A stretch of 56,656 nucleotides of DNA. Source: an uncultured Chlamydiae bacterium (GTDB taxonomy: Bacteria; Chlamydiota; Chlamydiia; Chlamydiales; Rhabdochlamydiaceae). Shown here one piece after another: positions 27,032 through 36,349 of this stretch (the first letter of the stretch is position 1; each line of letters begins with the position of its first letter). The notes under the pieces were generated by a model that saw nothing but the letters and a program-made list of their open reading frames with translations, had not been told where the DNA came from and searched no databases. The position numbers were made by a program, and so were the translations under genes. The stretch is from contig CAIJXB010000024.1 of NCBI GenBank assembly GCA_903824495.1, positions 1-56,656 of the forward strand. The letters are read 5' to 3'.

Positions 27032-30004
27032 TTAAGGACAAGATCCCGGAGTAGTTCCAGATTGAATGATCTCGCCAATATTGCCCTCAGGGGTGTTAAT
27101 AGTAAACGTTCCGCTTGAGCCGGTTAAGGTATAGGCATTAGATGTTGGATAAGCCGTATTGTTATTTAATTGCATACAGATGTTTCCACCAGCAGAGGTA
27201 GCAGCTACTGGAGTAGAGTTAAGAGCTGTGAACTCGTTATCGTTGACTACCCAATAACCAGATCCGCTGTTTGCAGTCAGGCTAAAGCCGCCGCCGAGAG
27301 GAATAACATTGTTAGATAGATCCATCGTGTGTGTGGCTCCACCTAGGTCTAATGTCAAGGCATGTGCATCGCCATTTAAGGTGTTATTAGTGAAGTTTGT
27401 AGTGATAGGTCCTGTTGCATGTAAGAATAAATAGACTGCGCTACCGCTAGAACCACCAAGACCTCCTGTTGTAATCGTGTTGCCATCGGCATTGAGAACG
27501 CCTTCTGTGATTGAGCCGAATGAATTTACGTTGTAGTAAAGGGCCTGATTGCCAGCGGCTGTTAGAGTATTGCCGCTGAGTGTTGCATTGATCGATCCTA
27601 TGTTATGCTCAAGTTCGATAGGTGCAAATCCAGCGATGGTGTTGCCTGACATCGAAAGAGTGTTTGACGATTCGTTAACAATACGGAAATCCACTCCTAC
27701 ACTTGTGGCATCGATAGTGTTATTATTCAATGCCATAACTAGATCGCAGGTTGAGGATTGATAAACATAAAGCCCGTAGTAGGAATTGACCACATTACCG
27801 TTCATAGTCAAAGAAGAGCTGACAGGGGTATCTTGCATGTTCCAATAGATGCCAGCGCTATCATATAGCCCAGAAAAGGAGTTGTTATTGACAGTTACAT
27901 CGACACTGCCCACATTTTGGTCTATTCGGACTCCATTATTTCCAGATCCAATTGTATTCTTGCTAATGAAGAGAGTATGAGTATTTGCATCAGATACTAC
28001 GTTAGAATGTATACCATTATTATAATCCATTCCCTTGAATTTGTTACCCGTAATAGTGGCTGTTAGATCTCCATCGGAGTGATTGAAGTAGACATTGTCA
28101 TTGTCGTCAGTGACAAAAGTGTTATTCGCAATGGTAAGTGTTGCGGTTGTGCTTCCCGTGTTTGAATCAATTTGAAATGTAGGCTCACTCGTTGTAAAAA
28201 GATCATTCCCAGTGAGGTTTACCATTGCGCTGCCAGTTTGTACTACCCATACGGATTGGTAGTAAGTGAGCATCTCATTGTTTTGTACGTTTACATCAAT
28301 AGAGGTTTCTCCACTTGTACTATTGATGTAAACACCATAAGAGCTTGTAGAAAAGTTGTTGTTTGTTACAGAGGTAACAATCGAACTTGTGCCACTTAGG
28401 TCGACTTCAACGGCATTATTGCGAGTTGTGGCGGTGCAACTACTTACATTAAGGTTGCCTTCAGCTGTACTTGTGAGAATCCACTGTATGGCCGCATTAT
28501 CACCACCTGAAGAACTGAAGTTTGTACTTGAGATATTTGATGTAAGGCTTTCAGAAGAATTTTGGATCAATATTCCATTCGTTGCTTGGTTTATAGTGCA
28601 TCCAGACACTTCTAAAGTTCCGGACAAACCGTTAGCATTGACTCCTATATAGCCAGCAGCATTGGCTGCTGCTAAAGTGGAATTTAGAAGAGTCAAATTA
28701 TTGCTATTTGCAGCAGTAATACAATCGTTTGATCCTTGGTTTGCAAGGAAGAGTCCAGAAATTTCATTGCCATTTGCTGCAGTCACAACAGCTCTCGATG
28801 CATTTGTGATCATAGGAGAGATGACTACGCCGTTGTATGTCCCACTAGATTGGGCTGGGATTGTAACTGAACCGGATGATGTTACAAATGTTTGGCTAGC
28901 GCTGCTTCCCCATAATTTTTGATAGTCTTTGAGCGTGATTCCCTGATCCAGTCCTGTTGTTGTTCCATCTCCTGGAAAAATATAGATGATGTTATAGGGG
29001 GCAGAGTTTGCTTCTGCATCTACAAGTGCATGATAGGGACTTTCATAGGTTCCAAGAGAGGCGCTTGTGTTGTCTACAAAGATAAATTGATAAGGTAGTC
29101 CCGTGGCAGGATCGCTTGCAACTGAATCTTTGTGTTTTTTATCTACAGGGATGATTTCAAGGCGATCTACTGGTTGGTAACGTCTTTTTGTAAGGGCTAA
29201 AGAGGTAGAGCAGTCGTTATTTTTTTGTTTCAAAGATTTCTTTTTATTTCCGAAAGAAAAGCTTACTCCCACTTGCCCTTGTCCAATCCATTTGAAAAGG
29301 TGGTCATAAGAAGTATTGCCCTCGATTTTTACATAGTCAAAAATCCGAACGGAAGCTCTTACTTGTCCTCCCCAGGTTGTAGCTCCTTTTCCTGTAAGGT
29401 AATAAGGCCCTGCTGCAAAATAGAGAGGAAAATTTTCCCAGTGGTCCACATGAGCGCCCCCTTCAGCATTGAAGCCTGCAAGCGCATACTCATACTTTTG
29501 TCTTAAAATTGCTTTGTGACCTTGAAAGCGATCGAACTGAAGGTCGTAGTTCGCGCTTTGTTTTTTACCTACGGGTAAATAGCCATTCAATCGTACGTCC
29601 CATAAAGATCCTAAAGACTCAAAGCCAAGGGCTGCTTGGTTGTAATGTTGGTGCTTTGTGTTGCGATAATCGTAGTAAGTGTTGATACCCCAAATTCTGT
29701 CGATTGCAAGATAGCGCATTCCAAGACCTGCATTAATGGCGGGCTTGCCATTATTAAAAACATGGCCCCTTACATCTAAAAAGGGCATCCAATTGTCACA
29801 TCCTTCGTATAAAGAGAAAAAGCCCTCTAGAGTTGTATAGCCCTGGTTATAACCGATACCTTTAGGTTCTATATGTCTTGCTGTAAGTCTATAAGGCTCC
29901 TCGACTCCTTTGCATTGCGAAGTCTGATCTATATCTGCGCTGAGTAGGCTCGGGATCAAAAAATTAAAAACGCTAGCTGCAATTCCTGCTTTGATAAGTT
30001 TCAT
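27032..30004 (-). CDS. Inverse autotransporter (intimin-like) with beta-helix passenger
   Basis: The 990-aa protein has a signal peptide (about 1-23) and an N-terminal barrel (about 35-255) of inverse-autotransporter type: FLDVRGHVFNNGKPAINAGLG, RIWGINTYYDYRNTKHQHYNQ, and barrel-closing VGVSFSFG. After a linker, residues 300-990 form a parallel beta-helix with about fifteen Asn-rich turns of NNxF/GNxI type, e.g. NNNFSTSSYGVYI and GNTIAGFAPIEL. Inverse autotransporters hold the passenger at the cell surface with the C-terminus outward; this one lacks the Ig-like domains of intimin. It probably acts in adhesion. AAGGA precedes the ATG, and the gene is followed by a terminator and preceded by the classical autotransporter. 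Confidence 0.82.
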   Translation of the reverse strand: MKLIKAGIAASVFNFLIPSLLSADIDQTSQCKGVEEPYRLTARHIEPKGIGYNQGYTTLEGFFSLYEGCDNWMPFLDVRGHVFNNGKPAINAGLGMRYLAIDRIWGINTYYDYRNTKHQHYNQAALGFESLGSLWDVRLNGYLPVGKKQSANYDLQFDRFQGHKAILRQKYEYALAGFNAEGGAHVDHWENFPLYFAAGPYYLTGKGATTWGGQVRASVRIFDYVKIEGNTSYDHLFKWIGQGQVGVSFSFGNKKKSLKQKNNDCSTSLALTKRRYQPVDRLEIIPVDKKHKDSVASDPATGLPYQFIFVDNTSASLGTYESPYHALVDAEANSAPYNIIYIFPGDGTTTGLDQGITLKDYQKLWGSSASQTFVTSSGSVTIPAQSSGTYNGVVISPMITNASRAVVTAANGNEISGLFLANQGSNDCITAANSNNLTLLNSTLAAANAAGYIGVNANGLSGTLEVSGCTINQATNGILIQNSSESLTSNISSTNFSSSGGDNAAIQWILTSTAEGNLNVSSCTATTRNNAVEVDLSGTSSIVTSVTNNNFSTSSYGVYINSTSGETSIDVNVQNNEMLTYYQSVWVVQTGSAMVNLTGNDLFTTSEPTFQIDSNTGSTTATLTIANNTFVTDDNDNVYFNHSDGDLTATITGNKFKGMDYNNGIHSNVVSDANTHTLFISKNTIGSGNNGVRIDQNVGSVDVTVNNNSFSGLYDSAGIYWNMQDTPVSSSLTMNGNVVNSYYGLYVYQSSTCDLVMALNNNTIDATSVGVDFRIVNESSNTLSMSGNTIAGFAPIELEHNIGSINATLSGNTLTAAGNQALYYNVNSFGSITEGVLNADGNTITTGGLGGSSGSAVYLFLHATGPITTNFTNNTLNGDAHALTLDLGGATHTMDLSNNVIPLGGGFSLTANSGSGYWVVNDNEFTALNSTPVAATSAGGNICMQLNNNTAYPTSNAYTLTGSSGTFTINTPEGNIGEIIQSGTTPGSCP

Positions 30005-30088
30005 GTGTAAGTCCTTTTTTTCCCTTGGATAAATAATTTAACAAATAAATACAAGGGCGTTTTTAAAGTTAAGAGAGTCTATTTCAGC

Positions 30089-33000
30089 CTAAAAAGAATA
30101 CCCGATTTTCCCGTAGAACTGATTGGAACTATAACCACTTCCAAATTCTCCATCATAGCTGATGGATCCGAAGCCGTTCCAATTTGTTTGCCAAAAAAGT
30201 TCTACGCCAGGAGAAACAAGACTCTGCGAGGAGGTAAAGGCCTCGACGGTGAAGGATGCTGGAGCTCCTACAATTGTTGCGTTAAGATGGCCTACATCAT
30301 TAGGCTTTTTGAAAACGTAGCTAAGCTTGCCTCTTACAATAAAAACTCCCCAATTGTAATTCGTAGTATTATATCCACTCAGACCAGTTTCGAATCGGAG
30401 CATCCACGAAGTTCTAGAAGAGATCTTCATATTGTAGGGAGAGGCTCCTTTTTCTGAATAGCTCGGATCCCATTCATAGACCCAGTCTAGTAAACCAAAG
30501 GGTTCGATGGTTCCGGTGTTTATGTTGAAATCGTATCCTGTACCAAAATGAAGGTCGACTTGCTTTGCATTATAGGAGCTTTTTGCAGTCTCACTAAATC
30601 CTGGAAAAGAGATATTACGCTTTTGATTAACTCCCATATAGTCGCCCCAAATAGCGGCGTCGATGAAGAAATTAGAAAAAGATTTCGTCCCATAGATGCT
30701 AAGATAGCCCGTATTTATATGGCTATTTCCCATCGACTGATTCTCTTGAATCGATGAATAAGAGTATCCAGCAAGCGCACCGATACATCCTTGATCGGTA
30801 TTACCGTAATCGTAGGCCACAAAAAAACCGCCGCTATTGAAATCAAAGCCAGGGGTTTGATTTTGAGAGTTTTGATTGCTAAAGGCTCCAAAAAATTCTC
30901 CCCAAATTTGAGAATGAGTATCTTTAGGCGGAGTATACATTGTGTTATGAGGGGATCTGTTATCTACCAACAATTCATTGCTTTCTAATAGAGACAGTTT
31001 TTTTGTGTGGTGATTGTCCCTTTTATTGCTTGCAAGGCGCTTTGTGCTAAAATGAGAATCGAGAGATTCTGAAAACATGAACATAATGTTTTGTGCGGCA
31101 AATGTGGGAATGGAGTTTCTCGAAGGACTAATGGATTTAAGGGCTTTTTGATACTCGCTGGAAGAAAGACTGTTTAAAAGAGTAAACTGATCTGTCAATC
31201 CGAGCGAATCAGCATCCGGCGCTAAAAGATTGAGATAGTTAGCAACTCTTAAATTATTACCATTGAGACCTTCAATAGACAGACTTGGAGTAGAAGGGGA
31301 ATAGCCTAAAAAATCAAATTGCACGAATGTAGGCGTTCCGACAGGTAGATATGCAAGCGAATAATTCGGGGTTGTTCCTGTAAATGTGACCGAGTCAAAG
31401 GTTCCTGTAACTCCAGATGAAGAGAGAACGATATATGTTCCAGGATTAGCATTTGTATCGAGATCGATCTCCAAAATACCTGCTAGCGATGCAGGTCCAG
31501 TAACAGAAACTAAAGATGTGCCGCTGGCATCGATTTCGATATGGACAAGGCTTCCAAGAGCGCCTGGGCTCGCTGAATGTAGAGTCAAGCTTCCAAGGGT
31601 AAGTGTTCCTCCGGTGTCTGGAGAGATTGTTCCTGAATTAGCAGAGACACTTCCTGTCAACGTTCCAATCCCACTGAGTGTTCCTCTTTGCGGGCTAAAG
31701 CTACTGTTTCTACAGACGGAAATAGAGGATTCATCGATAATGCCATTTACTTTGAAATTTGCATTGTTGATCGTGATGCTCCCTTGATAATCGGTTGTTC
31801 CATTGTAAATAACAGTTCCATTTCCTCTGACAGAGACGGATGTCCCACCAATACCGAAGGAAGTATCGTCAACAAATGAGACTCCATCGCCGAGGGTCAA
31901 AAGATCATCAGTATCGTTAGCTAGGAATGTCAGAGAAGAACCTGAGCGTAAGAAAATACAATTTCCGAGCGCTAATCCATCCGTGCCATCTGTACCTCCA
32001 CCAGTGCCTGCTGTTCCATGGGTTCCCGCTTGTACAGTATTGCTTGATGCATTGAAGATGGTTGGAATCCCTGTAAATGCTTGTAGGGTGAGATTCAAAT
32101 TGCTATCCACGAAGATAGCCCCCCCGATTCCACTTCCGCCGCCGCCTCCACCCCCACCAATGCCTGATACTGAAGTATCGGTACCGATCCCTCCAGATCC
32201 TCCTCCGAGATTTCCCATGTCAGATCCTCCTGAAGCATTGCTGCCGCTTGAGGGGCCTCCACCGCCACCACCACCTCCACCTGAGGAGCTTCCGCCGCCT
32301 GCGGGCGTCGAACCTGATTGGTTAACGCCGCCGCCTCCTCCTCCTCCTCCGACTCCTCCTGATCCACCTGTTACTGTATAGGCTGTATCATAGCCACCGG
32401 TACCAGCGCCGCCGCCGCCGCCGCCGCCATAGCCTCCACTTCCGGCTTGTCCGTCAATGAAGTTTGTAGATGTTGATGATACGACACCACCTCCTCCGCC
32501 ACCTCCACCGTCTGCGGCATTACCACCGGAAGGTGAGGCGCTACCCCCCGGTGGAGTTGCACCTAAAGGTTGCTTCCCATCTGTATCAAGTCCAATCAAT
32601 CCGCTGCCACCACCACCGCCTCCAAAAGGTCCGAATACCATAGTAGAACCACCACCACCGCCTCCTCCTAAGTTGTTTCCACCAATGTGGCTTCCACCTC
32701 CACTGCCACCGGCAATTGAAATACCATAACCATTTCCACTGGTACCAACGTTAGTATCCGGTCCTCCATTTCCCAAATTCTCAAGAGTTCCTAAAGTAGC
32801 ACGCGATCCAATTCCACCACCACCACCGCCTCCTCCTCCAGAGACGGGGTCGCTGGAGTTAACAGTGGCATCTCCGCCATTCCCTCCAAAGCCGCCACCG
32901 CCACCACCTCCGGTGCTTCCGATGGTTGTAATGGAACCACCATTCCCGCTAAAACCACCACCACCACCGCCGCCTTCATCACCAGTAGCAGAGCCGCCTA

Positions 33001-33550
33001 AATAACTTCCCCCATTTCCTCCAATAGCAGAGCAGTTATCGATTGATACATTCATCAAAGTGACTGAAGGGTACGAACCATTTGAAAAGGTTTGAGGTAT
33101 ATAAATAGCGCCTCCAGCGCCCATTCCTCCTCCTCCGCCTGAAATTCCATCACCGCCATTTCCTCCTGCAGCCGTCAGATTTTGAAAGTTCATGTTTTGG
33201 ATTGTCACATTTCCCATAGGGATAAAAAATCCGCTGTAAGCGTTACTGTTACCGTCAATTGTAACAGTGGGAATAGAGCCGGGATTTCCAATTGTGATAG
33301 ACACAGGATTTGCGGAGTTGTTAATAATAGGCAGAATCCCATTAAGCTGAATTGTCATCGGAGAATCAAAAACAATGGCATAGTCATCTATTGTTGTATT
33401 TAATTGTGTATTCATCGTGTTCAAGCAATATCTTAGGTCTCCCACATCTCCGAAGGTGCCGGGACTATTGTCGGAAGGTGAGGTTACAGTGAGTGTTGTT
33501 AAGGCGAATACAGAATTTGAAGAGAGTAAAAAAATCCAATTTTTGAACAT
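30089..33550 (-). CDS. Autotransporter adhesin with glycine-rich passenger
   Basis: The 1153-aa protein has a signal peptide (about 1-17), an N-terminal beta-helix-like part with LRYCLNTMNTQ and TIDGNSNAYSG, then a glycine-rich passenger (about 125-480) full of runs of 6-9 Gly separated by short Ser/Asn/Thr segments. A second beta-helix part follows (about 485-720) with TLSGIGTLTGSVSANSGTI, and a C-terminal barrel (about 865-1153) starting near SQIWGEFFGAF and ending YGKIGYSF. This is the layout of type V secretion, the class that includes chlamydial Pmp proteins, although no clear FxxN/GGAI repeats define it as Pmp. AGGA precedes the ATG. It is co-oriented with the inverse autotransporter. 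Confidence 0.85.
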   Translation of the reverse strand: MFKNWIFLLSSNSVFALTTLTVTSPSDNSPGTFGDVGDLRYCLNTMNTQLNTTIDDYAIVFDSPMTIQLNGILPIINNSANPVSITIGNPGSIPTVTIDGNSNAYSGFFIPMGNVTIQNMNFQNLTAAGGNGGDGISGGGGGMGAGGAIYIPQTFSNGSYPSVTLMNVSIDNCSAIGGNGGSYLGGSATGDEGGGGGGGFSGNGGSITTIGSTGGGGGGGFGGNGGDATVNSSDPVSGGGGGGGGGIGSRATLGTLENLGNGGPDTNVGTSGNGYGISIAGGSGGGSHIGGNNLGGGGGGGSTMVFGPFGGGGGGSGLIGLDTDGKQPLGATPPGGSASPSGGNAADGGGGGGGGVVSSTSTNFIDGQAGSGGYGGGGGGGAGTGGYDTAYTVTGGSGGVGGGGGGGGVNQSGSTPAGGGSSSGGGGGGGGGPSSGSNASGGSDMGNLGGGSGGIGTDTSVSGIGGGGGGGGSGIGGAIFVDSNLNLTLQAFTGIPTIFNASSNTVQAGTHGTAGTGGGTDGTDGLALGNCIFLRSGSSLTFLANDTDDLLTLGDGVSFVDDTSFGIGGTSVSVRGNGTVIYNGTTDYQGSITINNANFKVNGIIDESSISVCRNSSFSPQRGTLSGIGTLTGSVSANSGTISPDTGGTLTLGSLTLHSASPGALGSLVHIEIDASGTSLVSVTGPASLAGILEIDLDTNANPGTYIVLSSSGVTGTFDSVTFTGTTPNYSLAYLPVGTPTFVQFDFLGYSPSTPSLSIEGLNGNNLRVANYLNLLAPDADSLGLTDQFTLLNSLSSSEYQKALKSISPSRNSIPTFAAQNIMFMFSESLDSHFSTKRLASNKRDNHHTKKLSLLESNELLVDNRSPHNTMYTPPKDTHSQIWGEFFGAFSNQNSQNQTPGFDFNSGGFFVAYDYGNTDQGCIGALAGYSYSSIQENQSMGNSHINTGYLSIYGTKSFSNFFIDAAIWGDYMGVNQKRNISFPGFSETAKSSYNAKQVDLHFGTGYDFNINTGTIEPFGLLDWVYEWDPSYSEKGASPYNMKISSRTSWMLRFETGLSGYNTTNYNWGVFIVRGKLSYVFKKPNDVGHLNATIVGAPASFTVEAFTSSQSLVSPGVELFWQTNWNGFGSISYDGEFGSGYSSNQFYGKIGYSF

Positions 33551-33601
33551 GAGAAATCCTGTGATTATTTTTTATCACTGTAAGATGTGATAAAAAATTA
33601 T

Positions 33602-34474
33602 TCAATGTTTAAAACTTGGAAGAGGGGAGTGTTCGGTTCTTTGAGAGGTGTAGTTTGGTCTCATAGCAAATGCGATGCTTGCATACCTGACTTTTCCACT
33701 TTGTGTAACGATATGAGGAGTTGGATAGATGGAAAATTCTGTTAGAAGCGTTCCGGGAATGAGTAGCATAGAGTTTTGATTTTGATCTCTAGAAAATTGT
33801 CTTAAGGGAGAAGCAAAATCACCCTCTGTGAACGAGGATTTATAAGGAGAAAGCAGAAGCGACTCGTTGTCTGTACTGTCGAGAAAAAGGGAAAATGCAG
33901 TGCCATCGTAATGAGGTCTTGAAACGGCGTAAGAGGGGAAGTATTTGACTACTTTGAAAAGAATAGGGGGACGACCGTAGCTTGAGGAGAAAATCGTTTC
34001 TAATCCAAGCTCAGCTGCAGCTTTTTCAAATACATCTCCGTAGGATTTTTGGATCTCAAGGCACGCTTCTAAAAAGTGGATGATCTTGGGAACTTTATTG
34101 AATTCTGGATAGCGAGAGCAAATAAATTCATGAAAATGGATCGAATAATAGAAAGAGATTTGACCTCTTCCTTTTCTTTTGGACTCATCATAAAGACCAA
34201 AAAAATCAGTGGAGTAGTAATTTCTATCTTTTGAGCGAATGAAACGCTCTTTTACCATGTATAATTTTTGCGCCCAAACGGGATTTGTTTGAACGAATTC
34301 GATCATCTCATCAAAGAGCGTATAAAGAGACTCAAATGCCGGTGTCCCACGCTCTTCATCGCAAATTTCTACATAACCTGTTTGCTTAAACTCTTCTGCA
34401 AGAGGTGATGCATCAAGCGAGCTAAGTGCAAGCAATAGGAACGTCCATAGAAGAAAAGTTTTTCGAGTGATCAT
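33602..34474 (-). CDS. Exported 2OG-Fe(II) dioxygenase-like protein
   Basis: The 290-aa protein has a signal peptide (residues 5-22). The facial triad of 2-oxoglutarate/Fe(II) oxygenases is visible as H188-x-D190 (RPHYDGTAFSLF) and His254 (TPHIV), with Arg263 in KVRYASIAF in place to bind 2-oxoglutarate. The pattern resembles the isopenicillin-N-synthase-like branch. It would hydroxylate or oxidise a small molecule, and the signal peptide suggests the periplasm or beyond, where co-substrate supply is unclear. ATG 34474 has AGGA eight bases upstream; an earlier ATG at 34483 lacks good spacing. It is divergent from the GMC oxidoreductase. Confidence 0.65.
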   Translation of the reverse strand: MITRKTFLLWTFLLLALSSLDASPLAEEFKQTGYVEICDEERGTPAFESLYTLFDEMIEFVQTNPVWAQKLYMVKERFIRSKDRNYYSTDFFGLYDESKRKGRGQISFYYSIHFHEFICSRYPEFNKVPKIIHFLEACLEIQKSYGDVFEKAAAELGLETIFSSSYGRPPILFKVVKYFPSYAVSRPHYDGTAFSLFLDSTDNESLLLSPYKSSFTEGDFASPLRQFSRDQNQNSMLLIPGTLLTEFSIYPTPHIVTQSGKVRYASIAFAMRPNYTSQRTEHSPLPSFKH

Positions 34475-34483
34475 AGAATCCAT

Positions 34484-34598
34484 CCTAGGACTTGTTTTGA
34501 AAATTTGTCAAAACTTTTGAGTGTTAAAAAAATTTGACAATAAGTTTTTTTTGACAGATCCTTCGCAGCAAATAACTTTAGATTTGAAGGTATGATCT
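34484..34598. promoter_or_regulatory. Divergent promoter region between two exported oxidoreductases
   Basis: This AT-rich 115-bp region carries three TTGACA-like words. On the plus strand TTGACA at 34551-34556 is followed after 16 bp by TAACTT; another TTGACA lies at 34535-34540. On the minus strand TTGACA overlaps 34508-34513. They fit promoters for the genes on both sides. Confidence 0.4.
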
Positions 34599-36332
34599 AT
34601 GAAAATTCAACTTATTTCCCTCTCTTTAATAACTGCTACAGTCAGTCTTTTTGGTCAGTCTCCTTATAAATGCAAAATGTCGGGAAAAAGTTTAGAGGCA
34701 GATATCATAGTAATCGGTGGAGGAGCTGCTGGTTGTGTACTGATGAATCAACTATCAGAGAATGGCAAGTTTTCAGTATTAGGTTTAGAGGCAGGCGCAA
34801 ATATAACAGGTGATTCAGCAATACAAGCTGTAGGTCTTCCAGCTTTTTTACTCGCCGGCACAGGAAAGGCTCAGTATTTTTGGCCAGGATGGAATCAGAC
34901 CTTGCCAATGGCAGGACTTAACGGACGAACAAGTGATTGGACAACAGGCATGGGACTCGGCGGCGGCTCATCGATCAATGGACTATACTATGGCCGTGGC
35001 TCAGATGCCGTGTACTCACAGTGGGAAGGGATTTCTGGCAGCAGCAATTGGAGCCTGGAAAATATTCTAGCAACTTTTAACACTCTTGAAAACTACCAGG
35101 GACTGACAGTCACGCCAGGGGCTCGAGGAACGGGTGGAGCTGTCAATGTGCTACAAACACCCTCGATATCAGAGATAACTTCGACTGTGCTATTGCCAGC
35201 CTCTTTAATGGCATTCTCTGGGATTCCTTTGACACAGGACTATAATGATCCCGCAGTGGAAAATTGTATAGACCTTAGAGCTCAGTGGTTTATTAATTCT
35301 ACAGGTACTGAGAGAGTGAGTAGTGCGACAGCCTATTTAGACAGCTCGGTTATGACCTCTGGAGGTCAAGGAGTGAACGGCCACAAACTGTTTGTTCTCT
35401 TTGATGCAGTAGCTGTGAAAATCATCTTTGATAAAAATGGAACCGCTAAAAAGGTTCAATACATGCAAGATGGTAAACTTCTCGAAGCAAAAGCTAAGAA
35501 AGCTGTAGTCTTAGCAGGCGGCATCAATAGTAGCAAGTTGCTACAACTTTCAGGTATTGGTCCATCGGCAGTCTTAAGTAATGCAGGCATCAAGCCCGTT
35601 TTTATCAATGAGAACGTAGGAAAAAATCTTCAAAACCACCCGCTCATATACATTTCGCTATTAGCAAATCCTTTAGCAAATGGGGTGCCTTCAGGCGCGC
35701 CTTATGCATTTACTATTCATAACGTCTACTTACCGGCGGTGGGTGGCAGTGCAAGCGACCCGCGCATGCTACAGATGCTATTTGAATACATACCGGCTAA
35801 TGCAATAGTATCAACCCCAATAGTAAGCGTTGGATTTGAACTATTGAACCCTGTAAGTGTCGGTAGTGTTGCGATCCAAAGTGACAATTCGTTTCAGATA
35901 GCAGCAGCAACGGATGGTTTTTATGAGAATTCTACAGATCTAGACAACATGAAAGCTGCTGTCACGGTCTATATTCAAAATCTACTCACTCAACTATCTA
36001 CCATTGATCCTCCTTTCTATCAGCCCGTTACAGGAGATCCTATCAATACAGTCGTTTTGTCGGGTTATGATGATAGTGTAGTTGAGCAATACGTGAAAAA
36101 TAACACCAATCTTTCACTAGATGTGCACCACTTTACATCGCATTGTAAAATGGCGCCCTTAAGTGCTGGCGGTGTTGTAGATGGCAATACACTTGTTTAT
36201 GGTACAAAGAACGTTTATGTAGCGGACAACTCTATCTGTCCCGTGATGCCAGATATCAATACGGCAGCAGCTGCTATGATGATTGGACTTCGCGCTAGTG
36301 AAATTCTGAAACAAACCTTAAAAAACGATTAA
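34599..36332 (+). CDS. Exported GMC family FAD-dependent oxidoreductase
   Basis: The 577-aa protein has a leader (residues 1-20) and the FAD-binding motif GGGAAG (40-45). GMC signatures are GLGGGSSINGLYYGRG near residue 125, GGINSSKLLQLSGIGP, and the C-terminal VADNSICPVMPDINTAAAAM. The catalytic-His region reads HHFTSHCKM. GMC enzymes oxidise alcohols, sugars or choline-like substrates with FAD. A signal peptide on an FAD protein implies export of folded protein or cofactor loading outside. It is followed 17 bp downstream by a small outer membrane barrel and is divergent from the 2OG oxygenase. Confidence 0.88.
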   Translation: MKIQLISLSLITATVSLFGQSPYKCKMSGKSLEADIIVIGGGAAGCVLMNQLSENGKFSVLGLEAGANITGDSAIQAVGLPAFLLAGTGKAQYFWPGWNQTLPMAGLNGRTSDWTTGMGLGGGSSINGLYYGRGSDAVYSQWEGISGSSNWSLENILATFNTLENYQGLTVTPGARGTGGAVNVLQTPSISEITSTVLLPASLMAFSGIPLTQDYNDPAVENCIDLRAQWFINSTGTERVSSATAYLDSSVMTSGGQGVNGHKLFVLFDAVAVKIIFDKNGTAKKVQYMQDGKLLEAKAKKAVVLAGGINSSKLLQLSGIGPSAVLSNAGIKPVFINENVGKNLQNHPLIYISLLANPLANGVPSGAPYAFTIHNVYLPAVGGSASDPRMLQMLFEYIPANAIVSTPIVSVGFELLNPVSVGSVAIQSDNSFQIAAATDGFYENSTDLDNMKAAVTVYIQNLLTQLSTIDPPFYQPVTGDPINTVVLSGYDDSVVEQYVKNNTNLSLDVHHFTSHCKMAPLSAGGVVDGNTLVYGTKNVYVADNSICPVMPDINTAAAAMMIGLRASEILKQTLKND

Positions 36333-36349
36333 ACATAGAGAGCCTCAAT

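Noticed and set aside
28356..28922. Plus-strand frames opposite the inverse autotransporter
   Set aside because: They are shadows of the repeated Asn/Ser-rich coding sequence on the minus strand, without starts or ribosome sites.
31983..32729. Proline-rich open frames on the plus strand
   Set aside because: They are the antisense of the polyglycine stretch of the autotransporter gene (GGN codons read as NCC). They have no start context or ribosome site.
32100..33000. Repetitive triplet-rich DNA that might look like a CRISPR or satellite array
   Set aside because: The repeats are irregular and follow Gly codons of a coding gene; there are no constant-length repeats with unique spacers.
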